A DNA stretch of 11,397 nucleotides from CAZPRQ01 sp964589415 (GCA_964589415.1 CAZPRQ010000039.1:1-11397); one strand, 5' to 3'; shown: positions 1-7,309, counted from the stretch's first letter. Translations and numbers: made by a program. Notes: generated by a model not told the origin, from the sequence alone.

Positions 1-87
1 TGCTTGAAGCAATCTGGCTTTGCCAGTTGCAAACAATGGCAAGCGCGGAAGTCCTGTTATATTTATATTTTTGTCATACCCAACCAC
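1..87 (-). CDS. possible 5' end of a gene overlapping the ileS 3' end (partial)
   Basis: On the minus strand an open frame runs from a GTG at 87-85 off the window edge, giving 29 codons without a stop. It would overlap the last codons of ileS in another frame, as coupled genes often do. The fragment ends in GLPRLPLFATGKARLLQA, which reads like protein but which I cannot assign to a family. No SD motif stands out ahead of the GTG. The frame is too short to rule out chance, and no alternative gene is evident in these bases. Confidence 0.22.
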   Translation of the reverse strand, partial: MVGYDKNINITGLPRLPLFATGKARLLQA

Positions 88-3000
88 ACAGCCTTGCCTT
101 CCACCTCACCCTGAGTTTCAAAATCCACTTCCACCTCAAAGCTCTTTTTTATTTGGCTAACAAAGGTTTTTTTACGGTCAAAAAATTCAATTAAAGCCTG
201 CTCAATTTGTTCATGGGTAGTGTTATAATACACGTCCACCAAATCCCCTACTTTCAAGCCACTCTTTTTCCGCAAATCCTGCACTTGGCGTTCCAATTCT
301 CTGGCCAAACCTTCCAATCTTAATTCTGCGGTCAATTCCGTATCCAAAGCGACATTATAAGCGGCAGCTTCCTTAAATGCCCAAGATCCGTTTTTCAAAC
401 CGGAATCGGACAAACCCGCTTGTTTTACATTCAATTCCTCCGCTAATATGGTATTTAGCTCTTCGGGTAAAATTTGCCGGTTGGCTTTAAACTCATAAAC
501 AAACTGTTTAAGCGGCTGGCGGACTTTTAAATTCTTTTCTTTGCGCAAAGAAAGACCAAGCTCCACCAAATCGCGAACCTGCTGCATACTGGCAAGCAGC
601 TGATCATTTTGTTTTCCAGCAAACTCGCTCCAACGTTCCAAATGGACAGATTCTTTTTTGGTAACATCCCGGAATATTTGCTCCGCCAAAAAAGGCATAA
701 TTGGCGCCAACAATTTTGAAATTTCAGCCAATACATAACCCAAAGTCCTTATTGCCGCCTCGGACTGGGCGGGATCTTTTAAGCGCTCCCTACTTCTCCT
801 CACGTACCAGGTAGATAGGTCATTAATAAAATCCGCAATTTCGCGGCAGGCGCGGGTGGTGTTATAAGCGTGTAACTGCGCGCTAATTTTTTCGTGAGAC
901 TCAAACAACCTAGCCATGACCCACTGGTCAAGAACATGGCTCAAATTTTCCGGCACTTCTCCCAAAATATCGCCGTCAGGCGCGTATAGCTTAAAAAATG
1001 TCCATACATTGTATAAAATTAAACTGACTTTGCGACTGGTTTCTTGGACGCCTTTTTCAGAAAAATTCAAATCGTCGGCGTTCATTACCGGACTGGACAT
1101 AAGATAAAAACGCAACGCGTCTACTCCGTATTCCGAAATAAGAATGCCGGGATCGGGAAAATTTTTCTTGGATTTTGACATTTTACTGCCGTCCTCAGCC
1201 AGAATATTACCGGTAGTAACCACGTTCTTAAACGGCTCACGGTCGAACAAAACTCCGTTCATTACATGAGAAACATAAAACCACGCGCGTGTTTGGGCAA
1301 TATATTCCGCGACAAAATCCGCCGGAAACCGATTTTCAAAAAGTTCCAATTCCTCACCATTTTTATGTGCGTTAGGTATTTTATTTCCTTCCTCTTCTCC
1401 GGTTGAGTTCTGTTTTATGTCGGATTCGGCATTTTTACCCGAACGCTCAAATGGATAATGCAGCTCCGCAAACGGCATGCTGGCAGATTCCACCCAGCAA
1501 TCCACCACTTCCGGCACGCGCCGCATTGTATGATTGCACTTTTCGCAGGTAAGCAGCACTTGGTCTATGTATGGCTTATGCAAGTCTAAATGGTTAATTT
1601 CAGCGCTGCCGTACTCATAGGCAGGATAAGCTTCTTTAAAATTTGGCGACTTTTCGGCCAATTCCTGCAGCGAACCAATACATACAACAAAACGGCAAGA
1701 TTTATTCTCGCACTTCCAAAACGGTAAAGCTGTTGCCCAATAACGGTTACGGGAAATATTCCAATCCGGGGCCTGCTCCAGACTCTTACCAAACCGGCCG
1801 TGCTTTAAGTGATCCGGATGCCAATTTATATTTTCGTTAAGCTGGACCAGTCTTGGCTTAATTTTTTGAATGTTTATAAACCAAGCCGGCAACGCGCTGT
1901 AAAAAAGCGGGGTACCGCACCTATAACAATGCGGGTAAGAGTGGGTATAACTTTCTGCTTTGTATAGCAAGTCCCTCTGTTTTAAGTCTTGAATTATTTG
2001 TTTATCCGCGTCTTTAAAAAATACACCGCGAAGCTGCTGGGGGATATTAAACTGGGCTAAGTACTGACCCTTATGGTCAAGCATGTCCAAACGGGGCAAA
2101 TCTTTTTCCTTAGCCAACTGATAATCTTCTTCTCCATACATGGCGGCATTATGAACAATGCCCGTACCGTCGGTAGTGGTGACAAAGTCTGCCATATATA
2201 TTCTATGCGCCCGGCTTGGATCTCCGGAAAAATTTTCTCCCCACTTTTCGCCTGAAATATTTTCCTCGCCATTTCGCGCGGACGGAATAACTCCCGGATA
2301 CAAAGGTTCATATTCCAAATTTGCCAATTCCCGTGCCGGATATTCAGACACAATTTCATAATTACCGGCTATTATGCCCAGTCTCTCCTTCGCGAGCAGA
2401 TAACGCTCTTTATTCTCATGCTCAATAAGCACATAGGAAATATCCGGACCAATATTAAGCGAAGTATTGCCTGGCAGCGTCCATGGCGTGGTAGTCCAAG
2501 CCAAAGCATAGGTGTTGTCGTTGGTTAAATCATGCACAATGCGCTGGCCTTTGAGCATTTTAAATTTCACGTATACCGATTCTTCCGTTACGTCCTGGTA
2601 ACTGTTATCCATAGCCACTTCGAAATTGGAAATAGGGGTTTCGCAGCGCGAACAATACAACAAGACTTTCCGGTCTTCGTATATAAGGCCTTTTTCCCAA
2701 ACCTGCTTTAGCGCCCACCAAACGCTTTCCATATAAGAGGTGTCCATGGTTTTATAGGAATTTTCAAACTCCACCCACCTGCCCATGCGTTCCACCGTCT
2801 TACCCCATTCTTCGGCAAACTTAAGCACATTGTCGCGGCAAATTTTATTAAACCGGTCTATGCCAATTTCTTCAATCTGCTTTTTGCCTGAAATTTTTAA
2901 GTTCTGCTCCACAATATTTTCTATAGGCAAACCGTGGCAATCCCAACCCCAGCGGCGCCTGACATAACGGCCCTGCATTGTCCAAAACCGTCCAAACAAG

Positions 3001-3224
3001 TCTTTTACAGTGGAACCTAAAATATGCCCATAATGCGGCAAGCCTGTGGCAAAAGGCGGGCCGTCATAAAACACGTACGGCTCCCCGCCGCGGGTTTTTT
3101 CCAAAGATTTTTCGAAAGTCTTTTCATTTCGCCAAAACTCTAAGATTCCCTTTTCCAGTTCGTCAAAATTTGGAGCGCCGCCAGAGGGCGGTTGTGGTTG
3201 TAATTTATTGTTTTCTTCGGCCAT
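63..3224 (-). CDS. ileS: isoleucyl-tRNA synthetase
   Basis: Cytoplasmic class I aminoacyl-tRNA synthetase that charges tRNA-Ile. The 1053-residue protein has the HIGH-type signature PHYGH at about 63-67 and KMSKS at 681-685. The CP1 editing domain shows TTTPWTLPGN (244-253) and GTGIVHNAAMYGEEDY (353-368), which keeps the acidic residue expected for proofreading. Cys pairs at 191/194, 433/436, 505/510 and 560/563 look like zinc ribbons. The length and the lack of an obvious C-terminal Cys4 finger fit the long, type-2-like form, though I cannot place the subtype firmly. The start is well supported: AAAGGA lies a few bases before the ATG. The stop of the PPOX-like gene is only 8 bases upstream, so the two are probably co-transcribed and coupled. 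Two hydrophilic insertions relative to the family are visible, at about residues 317-337 and 594-628. Confidence 0.97.
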   Translation of the reverse strand: MAEENNKLQPQPPSGGAPNFDELEKGILEFWRNEKTFEKSLEKTRGGEPYVFYDGPPFATGLPHYGHILGSTVKDLFGRFWTMQGRYVRRRWGWDCHGLPIENIVEQNLKISGKKQIEEIGIDRFNKICRDNVLKFAEEWGKTVERMGRWVEFENSYKTMDTSYMESVWWALKQVWEKGLIYEDRKVLLYCSRCETPISNFEVAMDNSYQDVTEESVYVKFKMLKGQRIVHDLTNDNTYALAWTTTPWTLPGNTSLNIGPDISYVLIEHENKERYLLAKERLGIIAGNYEIVSEYPARELANLEYEPLYPGVIPSARNGEENISGEKWGENFSGDPSRAHRIYMADFVTTTDGTGIVHNAAMYGEEDYQLAKEKDLPRLDMLDHKGQYLAQFNIPQQLRGVFFKDADKQIIQDLKQRDLLYKAESYTHSYPHCYRCGTPLFYSALPAWFINIQKIKPRLVQLNENINWHPDHLKHGRFGKSLEQAPDWNISRNRYWATALPFWKCENKSCRFVVCIGSLQELAEKSPNFKEAYPAYEYGSAEINHLDLHKPYIDQVLLTCEKCNHTMRRVPEVVDCWVESASMPFAELHYPFERSGKNAESDIKQNSTGEEEGNKIPNAHKNGEELELFENRFPADFVAEYIAQTRAWFYVSHVMNGVLFDREPFKNVVTTGNILAEDGSKMSKSKKNFPDPGILISEYGVDALRFYLMSSPVMNADDLNFSEKGVQETSRKVSLILYNVWTFFKLYAPDGDILGEVPENLSHVLDQWVMARLFESHEKISAQLHAYNTTRACREIADFINDLSTWYVRRSRERLKDPAQSEAAIRTLGYVLAEISKLLAPIMPFLAEQIFRDVTKKESVHLERWSEFAGKQNDQLLASMQQVRDLVELGLSLRKEKNLKVRQPLKQFVYEFKANRQILPEELNTILAEELNVKQAGLSDSGLKNGSWAFKEAAAYNVALDTELTAELRLEGLARELERQVQDLRKKSGLKVGDLVDVYYNTTHEQIEQALIEFFDRKKTFVSQIKKSFEVEVDFETQGEVEGKAVWLGMTKI

Positions 3225-3232
3225 ATTTTCCT

Positions 3233-3670
3233 TTAAAAATTTAATTCAATTATTTTGTAAGGTTTTACGCTATAATCGGAATAACGAATCCACTTTGGCA
3301 TTACTTTAAAATATTTAATCTCGGGATGGCTATCCCATTTTTCCGCGATTGGATTTTTTGTAAAATATATTTTCTTGCATCTGTCTTTTTCCTCCCCTTC
3401 TATTTCTATTGCCCGCCCTTCATACTGGACCGTAATATTGTTTTCCCAACCTATGGCTAAGGCTACCGCATTATTATTTTTAATATTCTCATATTTCCTG
3501 TAAGACGGGTGCAAGGTGTCAAATATAATTTCCAATTCCGGTGAATCCCCGAACTCTACCATTGCAACCTCCGGCTTACCTGTTTTATCTACCGTAGCCA
3601 AAGCCGCCAACTCATGCCTATGGATAAAATTGTAAATTAGTTCTTTCTCTTGTTGGTTCATACTTCTCAT
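3233..3670 (-). CDS. pyridoxamine 5'-phosphate oxidase-like FMN-binding split-barrel protein
   Basis: A 145-residue protein resembling the PPOX-class split barrel. The family pattern of a short helix, then strand AALATVDKTGKPEVAMVEF, then a Lys/Asn-rich KYENIKNNNAVALAIGW segment and a barrel strand VQYEGRAIEI is clear. Members bind FMN or related flavins (some bind F420 or heme), and many are oxidoreductases of unknown substrate, so no reaction is assigned. It lacks the long extension of true PdxH. It lies 8 bases upstream of ileS on the same strand, which suggests one transcript. Start choice is uncertain. The ATG at 3670 is the last unit of an octamer array and is followed 9 bases later by an in-frame ATG at 3661 (MNQQEKE). 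Neither has a convincing SD. I favour the 3661 start slightly but give the longer span. Confidence 0.85.
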   Translation of the reverse strand: MRSMNQQEKELIYNFIHRHELAALATVDKTGKPEVAMVEFGDSPELEIIFDTLHPSYRKYENIKNNNAVALAIGWENNITVQYEGRAIEIEGEEKDRCKKIYFTKNPIAEKWDSHPEIKYFKVMPKWIRYSDYSVKPYKIIELNF

Positions 3671-3874
3671 TTTATCATCTTATTATGCTATCATTTTAAC
3701 ACCTGATAATCTTAACATTTTATTATCTTTTAATGCTTCATCATCTTTTGTTAAGATGATAAAATGATAGTATGTTAGCATGATAAATGATCTTTAGTTA
3801 AGGTGATAGTATGATAAAATGTTAAGATGTTAGTATGTTAAGATGATAGAATGATAGTATGTTAAAATATTAGT
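3663..3874. repeat. inverted pair of octamer tandem arrays (arms adjacent)
   Basis: The PPOX-like/argS intergenic region is built from 8-bp units. From 3663 to about 3744 they read NYTAWCAT on the plus strand (for example TTTATCAT 3671-3678 and CTTAACAT 3711-3718). From 3756 to 3874 they read ATGWTARN (ATGATAAA 3756-3763, ATGTTAAG 3819-3826). Phase is kept for eight consecutive units from 3811 to 3874, with a few indels near 3735-3755 and 3780-3803. The switch point is a perfect hairpin: ATCATCTT (3740-3747), loop TTGTT, AAGATGAT (3753-3760). The bases just after it, 3875-3900, have a loose ATCTGTG repeat. No gene is seen here. Confidence 0.9.
3740..3760. other. 8-bp hairpin at the array orientation switch
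   Basis: ATCATCTT (3740-3747) pairs perfectly with AAGATGAT (3753-3760) around a 5-base loop. It marks the centre of the larger dyad formed by the two opposite octamer arms. It has no U-run, so it is not a conventional intrinsic terminator. Confidence 0.7.
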
Positions 3875-3907
3875 CTGTGTTATCTGTCTCCATCTGTGCA
3901 TCAGTGG

Positions 3908-5686
3908 TCACATTTCCTCCGGCGCTTCTATCCCTAAAAGATGTAAACCATTTTTAATTACTTGCGCCGTGCCTGTTATTAGCTTTAGTCTAAAATCTTT
4001 AATCTGCTCATCTGTTTCCTGTATTACCGGCACTTCATGGTAAAAGGCGTTAAAAGTTTGGGAAAGTTCAAACAAATAATTGGCAATAATATTCGGTTGT
4101 AAATCCTCCGCCGCTTGCTCTACCATTTCCGGAAATTGATGCAGTTTACGCAAGACTGAAAGTTCAAAAGTGTTCAGTGACAAGTGCCTAGTGGAGAGAT
4201 TACTGCCCACTGTCCACTGTCCACTGTCCACTCTTCTCAATATCCCATGTATCCTAGCGTGCGTATATTGTAGGTACGGCCCCGTATTTCCCTCAAAACT
4301 AATTGCTTTTTTGGGATCAAACACAATATCGCTCTTTATATTATGGGAAAGATCAAAATATTTTATGGCGCCGCAAGCGATTGTTTTTGCCACCTCTTCT
4401 TTATTTTTTAAATCCGGATTTTTTTCCTTAATAATCTCCAAAGCTTTTTCTCCCACACTCTCTATAAATTCCTTGGCTCCGACCACCGTACCTTTCCTGG
4501 TACTCATGGCGCCTTCGGGCAAGGTTAAAAATCCGTAAGACACGTGCACGGCCTCGCCGGGCACACTATAACCAAGCAATTCCACAATTTTAAAAGTCTG
4601 ACTTAAGGTGTGGCTCTGCCTAACGTCTACCACGTAATACTGCTTCTCAAAGCCCTGACTCTTCCTATATATTAAAGTCGCGAGATCCCTAAGCAAATAA
4701 GTTGTGCCCCCGTCCGACTTTACCAACAGCGCGATGCCCAATTTATATTCCTCTAGGTCCACAATTTGCGCGCCATCGGATTCTTTAAGCAGACCCTTGG
4801 CTTTAAGCTCCGCCAAGACCGCGGGCATCTTGTCTTCAAAAAAACTTTCCGGCCAATCGTGATCCGACTTCCTCACGCCCAAATAATCATAAATTACCGC
4901 AAACTCCTGCCAGCTCCAGTCCTTAAATTTTTTCCACAACTCCCTATTTTCAACATCTCCCTGTTCAAGTTTTACAAATTCCGCCTTGCCCAGTTCGCGC
5001 ACCTGCGGATCATTCTCCGCTTCTGCGTTAATTTTTACATAAAGCTTGTTGAGTTCGGTAATTGGGTCTTTTTCAATTACCAATATGTCGCCGTATTTTT
5101 TATACGCGTGGAGCAAAAGCCCGAACTGCGTACCCCAATCCCCAAGGTGAGTGTCTGACTCCGGATTGTAGCCGGCAAATTTAAATAACCTGAATAAGCA
5201 ATCGCCGATTATGGCCGTACGCAAATGCCCAAGATGGAGCGGTTTGGCAATGTTAGGCTGGAAATATTCCACCAGAATTTTTTGCCCCTCACCAATTTTG
5301 GACGAACCGTAACCTTCCTTTTGTTGATGAATATCATCCAAACTTTTTAAAAGCGCCGGGCTTGATAATCTAAAATTTATAAACCCACCCGCTTCGGTAA
5401 TTTCACTAAATAATTCTCCCCCTCCGCCTGTCATTCCGGACGCTACGAGTGCATCGGAGAGCGATCCGGAATCCAGTTCTTTTATTTTGGCAATAACACT
5501 CTGTGCTACTTCTTTAGGATTCTTTTTTTCCTTTTTGCCAATTATCAACGCAGCGTTAGTGGAATAATCCCCAAACCTGGCTTCGGGCTGAGAAATTTGA
5601 ATTTCAGGCAAGCTAAAGCCAAGCTCTTTTAAAGCCTCAAAAAGGACCTTTTTTAAATGATTTTTTACCCCGTTAGAGTGTGCCAT
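3908..5686 (-). CDS. argS: arginyl-tRNA synthetase
   Basis: Cytoplasmic class I synthetase that charges tRNA-Arg. From the ATG at 5686 the protein is 592 residues. It has the N-terminal additional domain with FGDYSTNAAL (38-47), the HIGH motif as HLGH (151-154), THLGDWGTQFG (179-189), and the KMSKS equivalent MSTRKGT (394-400). A C-terminal DALR-type anticodon-binding domain follows from about 510. An in-frame TTG lies immediately before the ATG (5687-5689), but the ATG is the natural start; no strong SD is seen. Two stretches look foreign to the family. Residues 71-86 are encoded exactly by a dispersed palindromic repeat. Residues about 486-494 are encoded by a GTGGACA-type heptamer repeat, in the linker ahead of the anticodon-binding domain. 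Both keep the frame and leave motifs intact, so the enzyme is probably active. Confidence 0.96.
   Translation of the reverse strand: MAHSNGVKNHLKKVLFEALKELGFSLPEIQISQPEARFGDYSTNAALIIGKKEKKNPKEVAQSVIAKIKELDSGSLSDALVASGMTGGGGELFSEITEAGGFINFRLSSPALLKSLDDIHQQKEGYGSSKIGEGQKILVEYFQPNIAKPLHLGHLRTAIIGDCLFRLFKFAGYNPESDTHLGDWGTQFGLLLHAYKKYGDILVIEKDPITELNKLYVKINAEAENDPQVRELGKAEFVKLEQGDVENRELWKKFKDWSWQEFAVIYDYLGVRKSDHDWPESFFEDKMPAVLAELKAKGLLKESDGAQIVDLEEYKLGIALLVKSDGGTTYLLRDLATLIYRKSQGFEKQYYVVDVRQSHTLSQTFKIVELLGYSVPGEAVHVSYGFLTLPEGAMSTRKGTVVGAKEFIESVGEKALEIIKEKNPDLKNKEEVAKTIACGAIKYFDLSHNIKSDIVFDPKKAISFEGNTGPYLQYTHARIHGILRRVDSGQWTVGSNLSTRHLSLNTFELSVLRKLHQFPEMVEQAAEDLQPNIIANYLFELSQTFNAFYHEVPVIQETDEQIKDFRLKLITGTAQVIKNGLHLLGIEAPEEM
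4202..4232. repeat. CCACTGT heptamer tandem repeat within argS
   Basis: Three perfect CCACTGT units (4207-4213, 4214-4220, 4221-4227) and a partial fourth (4228-4232), preceded by a related ACTGCC. On the coding strand this gives residues VDSGQWTVG at about 486-494. The adjacent 4177-4199 holds AGTG-type sequence in the opposite sense (for example TAGTGG), so the element has a rough inverted half. Confidence 0.85.
5429..5476. repeat. palindromic dispersed element, copy A, in frame inside argS
   Basis: TGTCATTCCGG (5429-5439) and CCGGAATCCAG (5466-5476) bound a 48-bp element whose core GAGTGCATCSGAGAG matches copies B and C at 8759-8860. On the argS strand it is exactly 16 codons (CTG of Leu71 to ACA of Thr86). 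The ends pair as ATTCCGGA with TCCGGAAT, extended by CGC/GCG. Confidence 0.88.
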
Positions 5687-5689
5687 CAA

Positions 5690-5802
5690 CGAAATAGATT
5701 AAAAAAAGAAATATTTTTGTATAAACTAAGGAGTGTGGAATACAACATTATCTCTAACCGGACGAACTGTTTCACCACTCATAGAGTGTGTATATTATAG
5801 CA
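5690..5802 (-). promoter_or_regulatory. argS promoter (extended -10) and about 100-nt leader
   Basis: On the minus strand TGC-TATAAT (revcomp of 5794-5802) forms an extended -10. A good -35 is not visible. Transcription starting near 5787 would give a leader of roughly 100 nt. The leader begins with an inverted repeat CACTC-TAT-GAGTG and later contains another CACACTCC. There is no T-box core, and no riboswitch class is recognised. Confidence 0.6.
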
Positions 5803-5825
5803 TAATAAAGCCTAATTAGTGAAAC

Positions 5826-5850
5826 AAAAAAAGCGGGGGATGAAACCCGC
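5826..5850 (-). terminator. intrinsic terminator of the small hypothetical gene
   Basis: Read on the minus strand, GCGGG (revcomp of 5846-5850) pairs with CCCGC (revcomp of 5833-5837) around an 8-base loop, followed by seven T (complement of A 5826-5832). It lies 8 bases beyond the stop codon at 5858-5860. Confidence 0.8.
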
Positions 5851-5857
5851 GCCTGCC

Positions 5858-6079
5858 TTATAGAACCAACTCAAGGTACACCCTCGGTATGCCAGCAAGA
5901 GTAAGCGGATTGCTGCCGTCGGATGCAAATATATAGATTAAATGATTATCTATATTTGTTCTCCTTGGCAACAACTGCTCAGTAAAGGGGCCGTTGCCAT
6001 ACTGTTTTCTCAAATTGGCATTCTGCGGAACGCATTCTGCCCATTTATAAACCCGCCGTTTAAATTGTGCCTGATCCAT
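5858..6079 (-). CDS. small hypothetical protein, 73 aa, probably leaderless
   Basis: I do not recognise this protein. The 73 residues start MDQAQFKRRVYKWAECV and end GIPRVYLELVL. They are soluble-looking and basic in the first half, with no signal peptide or membrane segment. It is supported as a real gene by its surroundings rather than by homology. A -35 TTGAAA and a -10 TATACT with a 17-bp spacer lie immediately upstream, and a stem-loop terminator with seven T lies right after the stop. The predicted transcription start falls at or a base or two before the ATG at 6079, so the message would be leaderless, and no SD is present. Longer upstream starts (to 6157) would run through the promoter and into smpB, so I reject them. 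It diverges from smpB. Confidence 0.6.
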   Translation of the reverse strand: MDQAQFKRRVYKWAECVPQNANLRKQYGNGPFTEQLLPRRTNIDNHLIYIFASDGSNPLTLAGIPRVYLELVL

Positions 6080-6115
6080 AAAATCAAGTATAATAGACAT
6101 ACAAAAGCATTTCAA
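6065..6115. promoter_or_regulatory. divergent promoter with overlapping -10 elements (smpB / small gene)
   Basis: Minus direction: -35 TTGAAA (revcomp of 6110-6115), 17-bp spacer, -10 TATACT (revcomp of 6087-6092). Plus direction: a perfect TATAAT at 6089-6094 with only a weak -35 candidate (TTGTGC, 6065-6070). The two -10 hexamers share bases 6089-6092. The smpB leader would be about 25 nt with no clear SD. Confidence 0.65.
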
Positions 6116-6125
6116 GTACGCCAAT

Positions 6126-6557
6126 ATGAAAATTCTAGCCGAAAACAAGAAGGCCAAGTTTGATTACGATATAAAAGAAACTTACACGGCAGGCATGGTT
6201 TTAACCGGAGCGGAAGTAAAAGCCGCCAAGACCGGCAATGTTTCCCTGGCCGGCAGCTACGTTACCATAAACCAGGCCAAAGCGCAGTTAATAAACTGTC
6301 ACATTGGCCCATACAAATACGCGCGGCAAGAAAACTACAACCCAACCCAAAGCCGCGGCCTGCTTTTGAACAAACAAGAAATTAACCAGTTGGTGGGCAA
6401 GGAAAAAGGCACGGTGCTTATTCCCCTTTCCGTTTTTTTAGGACGGGGAGGAAGGCTCAAGCTTTCCATTGGCCTTGGCCGCGCCCGTAAAAAAACCGAC
6501 AAGCGGGAATACATAAAGGAGAGGGATACTAAAAGAGAAATAAGAAATTCATATTAA
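6126..6557 (+). CDS. smpB: SsrA-binding protein SmpB
   Basis: SmpB binds tmRNA and positions it on stalled ribosomes during trans-translation. The 143-residue protein has the family hallmarks in order: NKKAKFDYDIKETYTAGMVLTGAEVKAAK (7-35), the INCHIGPYKYA core (about 57-67), HxxNYNPTQSRGLLL-type loop, and the basic C-terminal tail with KKTDKREYIKERDTKREI, which enters the mRNA channel. Length is close to the usual 145-160. Start: the ATG at 6126 fits the family N terminus; the promoter is immediately upstream, and no SD is obvious. The stop codon TAA (6555-6557) lies inside the first octamer unit of the following repeat array. Partner tmRNA is not in the window. Confidence 0.96.
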   Translation: MKILAENKKAKFDYDIKETYTAGMVLTGAEVKAAKTGNVSLAGSYVTINQAKAQLINCHIGPYKYARQENYNPTQSRGLLLNKQEINQLVGKEKGTVLIPLSVFLGRGGRLKLSIGLGRARKKTDKREYIKERDTKREIRNSY

Positions 6558-6751
6558 CATTTTATCATCTTAACATCTTATCACTTTAACATTTTATCAT
6601 TTGAACATGCTAGCAGCCTATCATTTTATCATGGTATTATTTTAACATTTTATCAACGCAGTATGATATTTTATTAAGATGTTAAAATGATAGTATGTTA
6701 ATATGATCTTTTTGTTAAAATGTTAAGATGATAAAATGTTAAAATGATTGT
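6553..6751. repeat. inverted pair of octamer tandem arrays (arms adjacent)
   Basis: The left arm, 6553-6656, is 13 consecutive in-phase 8-mers (ATTAACAT, TTTATCAT, CTTAACAT and so on) without an indel. A 6-base gap at 6657-6662 follows. The right arm, 6663-6751, is 11 units in the opposite orientation (ATGTTAAA 6679-6686, ATGATAGT 6687-6694) with one extra base near 6711. The array covers the whole gap between the smpB stop and the ATG of the next gene at 6752, which sits where the next unit would start. No SD motif or other signal is seen. Confidence 0.92.
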
Positions 6752-7303
6752 ATGGTTCCCATGTCCGCGAAACGCGAATTCATTTATCTTTCCCTCATTA
6801 TTTTGCTGGCCGGGGTGGCCGGACAATTTTGGTATACTTATCGTTACGTACCGGAAAAAGAAAGAGAAATTTATGTCTATTACAACCGCGATGAGCAGCT
6901 AAACAAACAAGTTATTTCCACCATACGCGATGCCGACCAATTTGTGTATTTTGCAATATATACTTTTACCCGCTCGGACATTAAAGACGCCCTGCTCGCG
7001 GCCAAGCAGCGGGGCTTGGACGTTCAGGGCATTGCCGACAAGGAACAAAAAGCTCTAATAGAAAGCCAAGCAAAAATTGTTAAAGAGCTAGAGGCAGCCG
7101 GCATACCTATATACGAGCAAAGCCACAGCTCTATTATGCATTTAAAAACCGTTGTTACCGAGAAAGCCTATGCGTCCGGCTCATACAACTGGACAACTTC
7201 CGCCACTGAATCTAACGACGAAATTTTGGAAGTGGGAACCGACGAAAGCGTTAGAAAACAGTACCAGAAAATACTGGAAGGGCTAATGGAAAAATATAAA
7301 TAA
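6752..7303 (+). CDS. membrane-anchored PLD-family (Nuc-like) protein
   Basis: A 183-residue protein with one N-terminal membrane segment (about residues 10-27, FIYLSLIILLAGVAGQFW) and a single phospholipase-D-like domain. The fold core is visible: VYFAIYTFT (65-73), then H130-x-K132 with an acidic residue seven positions after His, then GSYNW (143-147) and ESNDEIL (153-159). This is the single-HKD layout of the Nuc endonuclease group, which acts as dimers on nucleic acid. Here the usual Asp of HxK(x)4D is Glu137. Activity is therefore likely but unproven, and substrate (DNA, RNA or phosphodiester lipid) is not determined. The anchor probably places the domain outside the membrane. An alternative ATG at 6761 (MSAKRE) is equally plausible, since the ATG at 6752 belongs to the octamer array and neither has an SD. 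Confidence 0.85.
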   Translation: MVPMSAKREFIYLSLIILLAGVAGQFWYTYRYVPEKEREIYVYYNRDEQLNKQVISTIRDADQFVYFAIYTFTRSDIKDALLAAKQRGLDVQGIADKEQKALIESQAKIVKELEAAGIPIYEQSHSSIMHLKTVVTEKAYASGSYNWTTSATESNDEILEVGTDESVRKQYQKILEGLMEKYK

Positions 7304-7309
7304 ACGGGG

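Noticed and set aside
5700..5860. T-box riboswitch or tRNA upstream of argS
   Set aside because: No T-box core sequence, specifier stem or cloverleaf could be found; only short inverted repeats are present.
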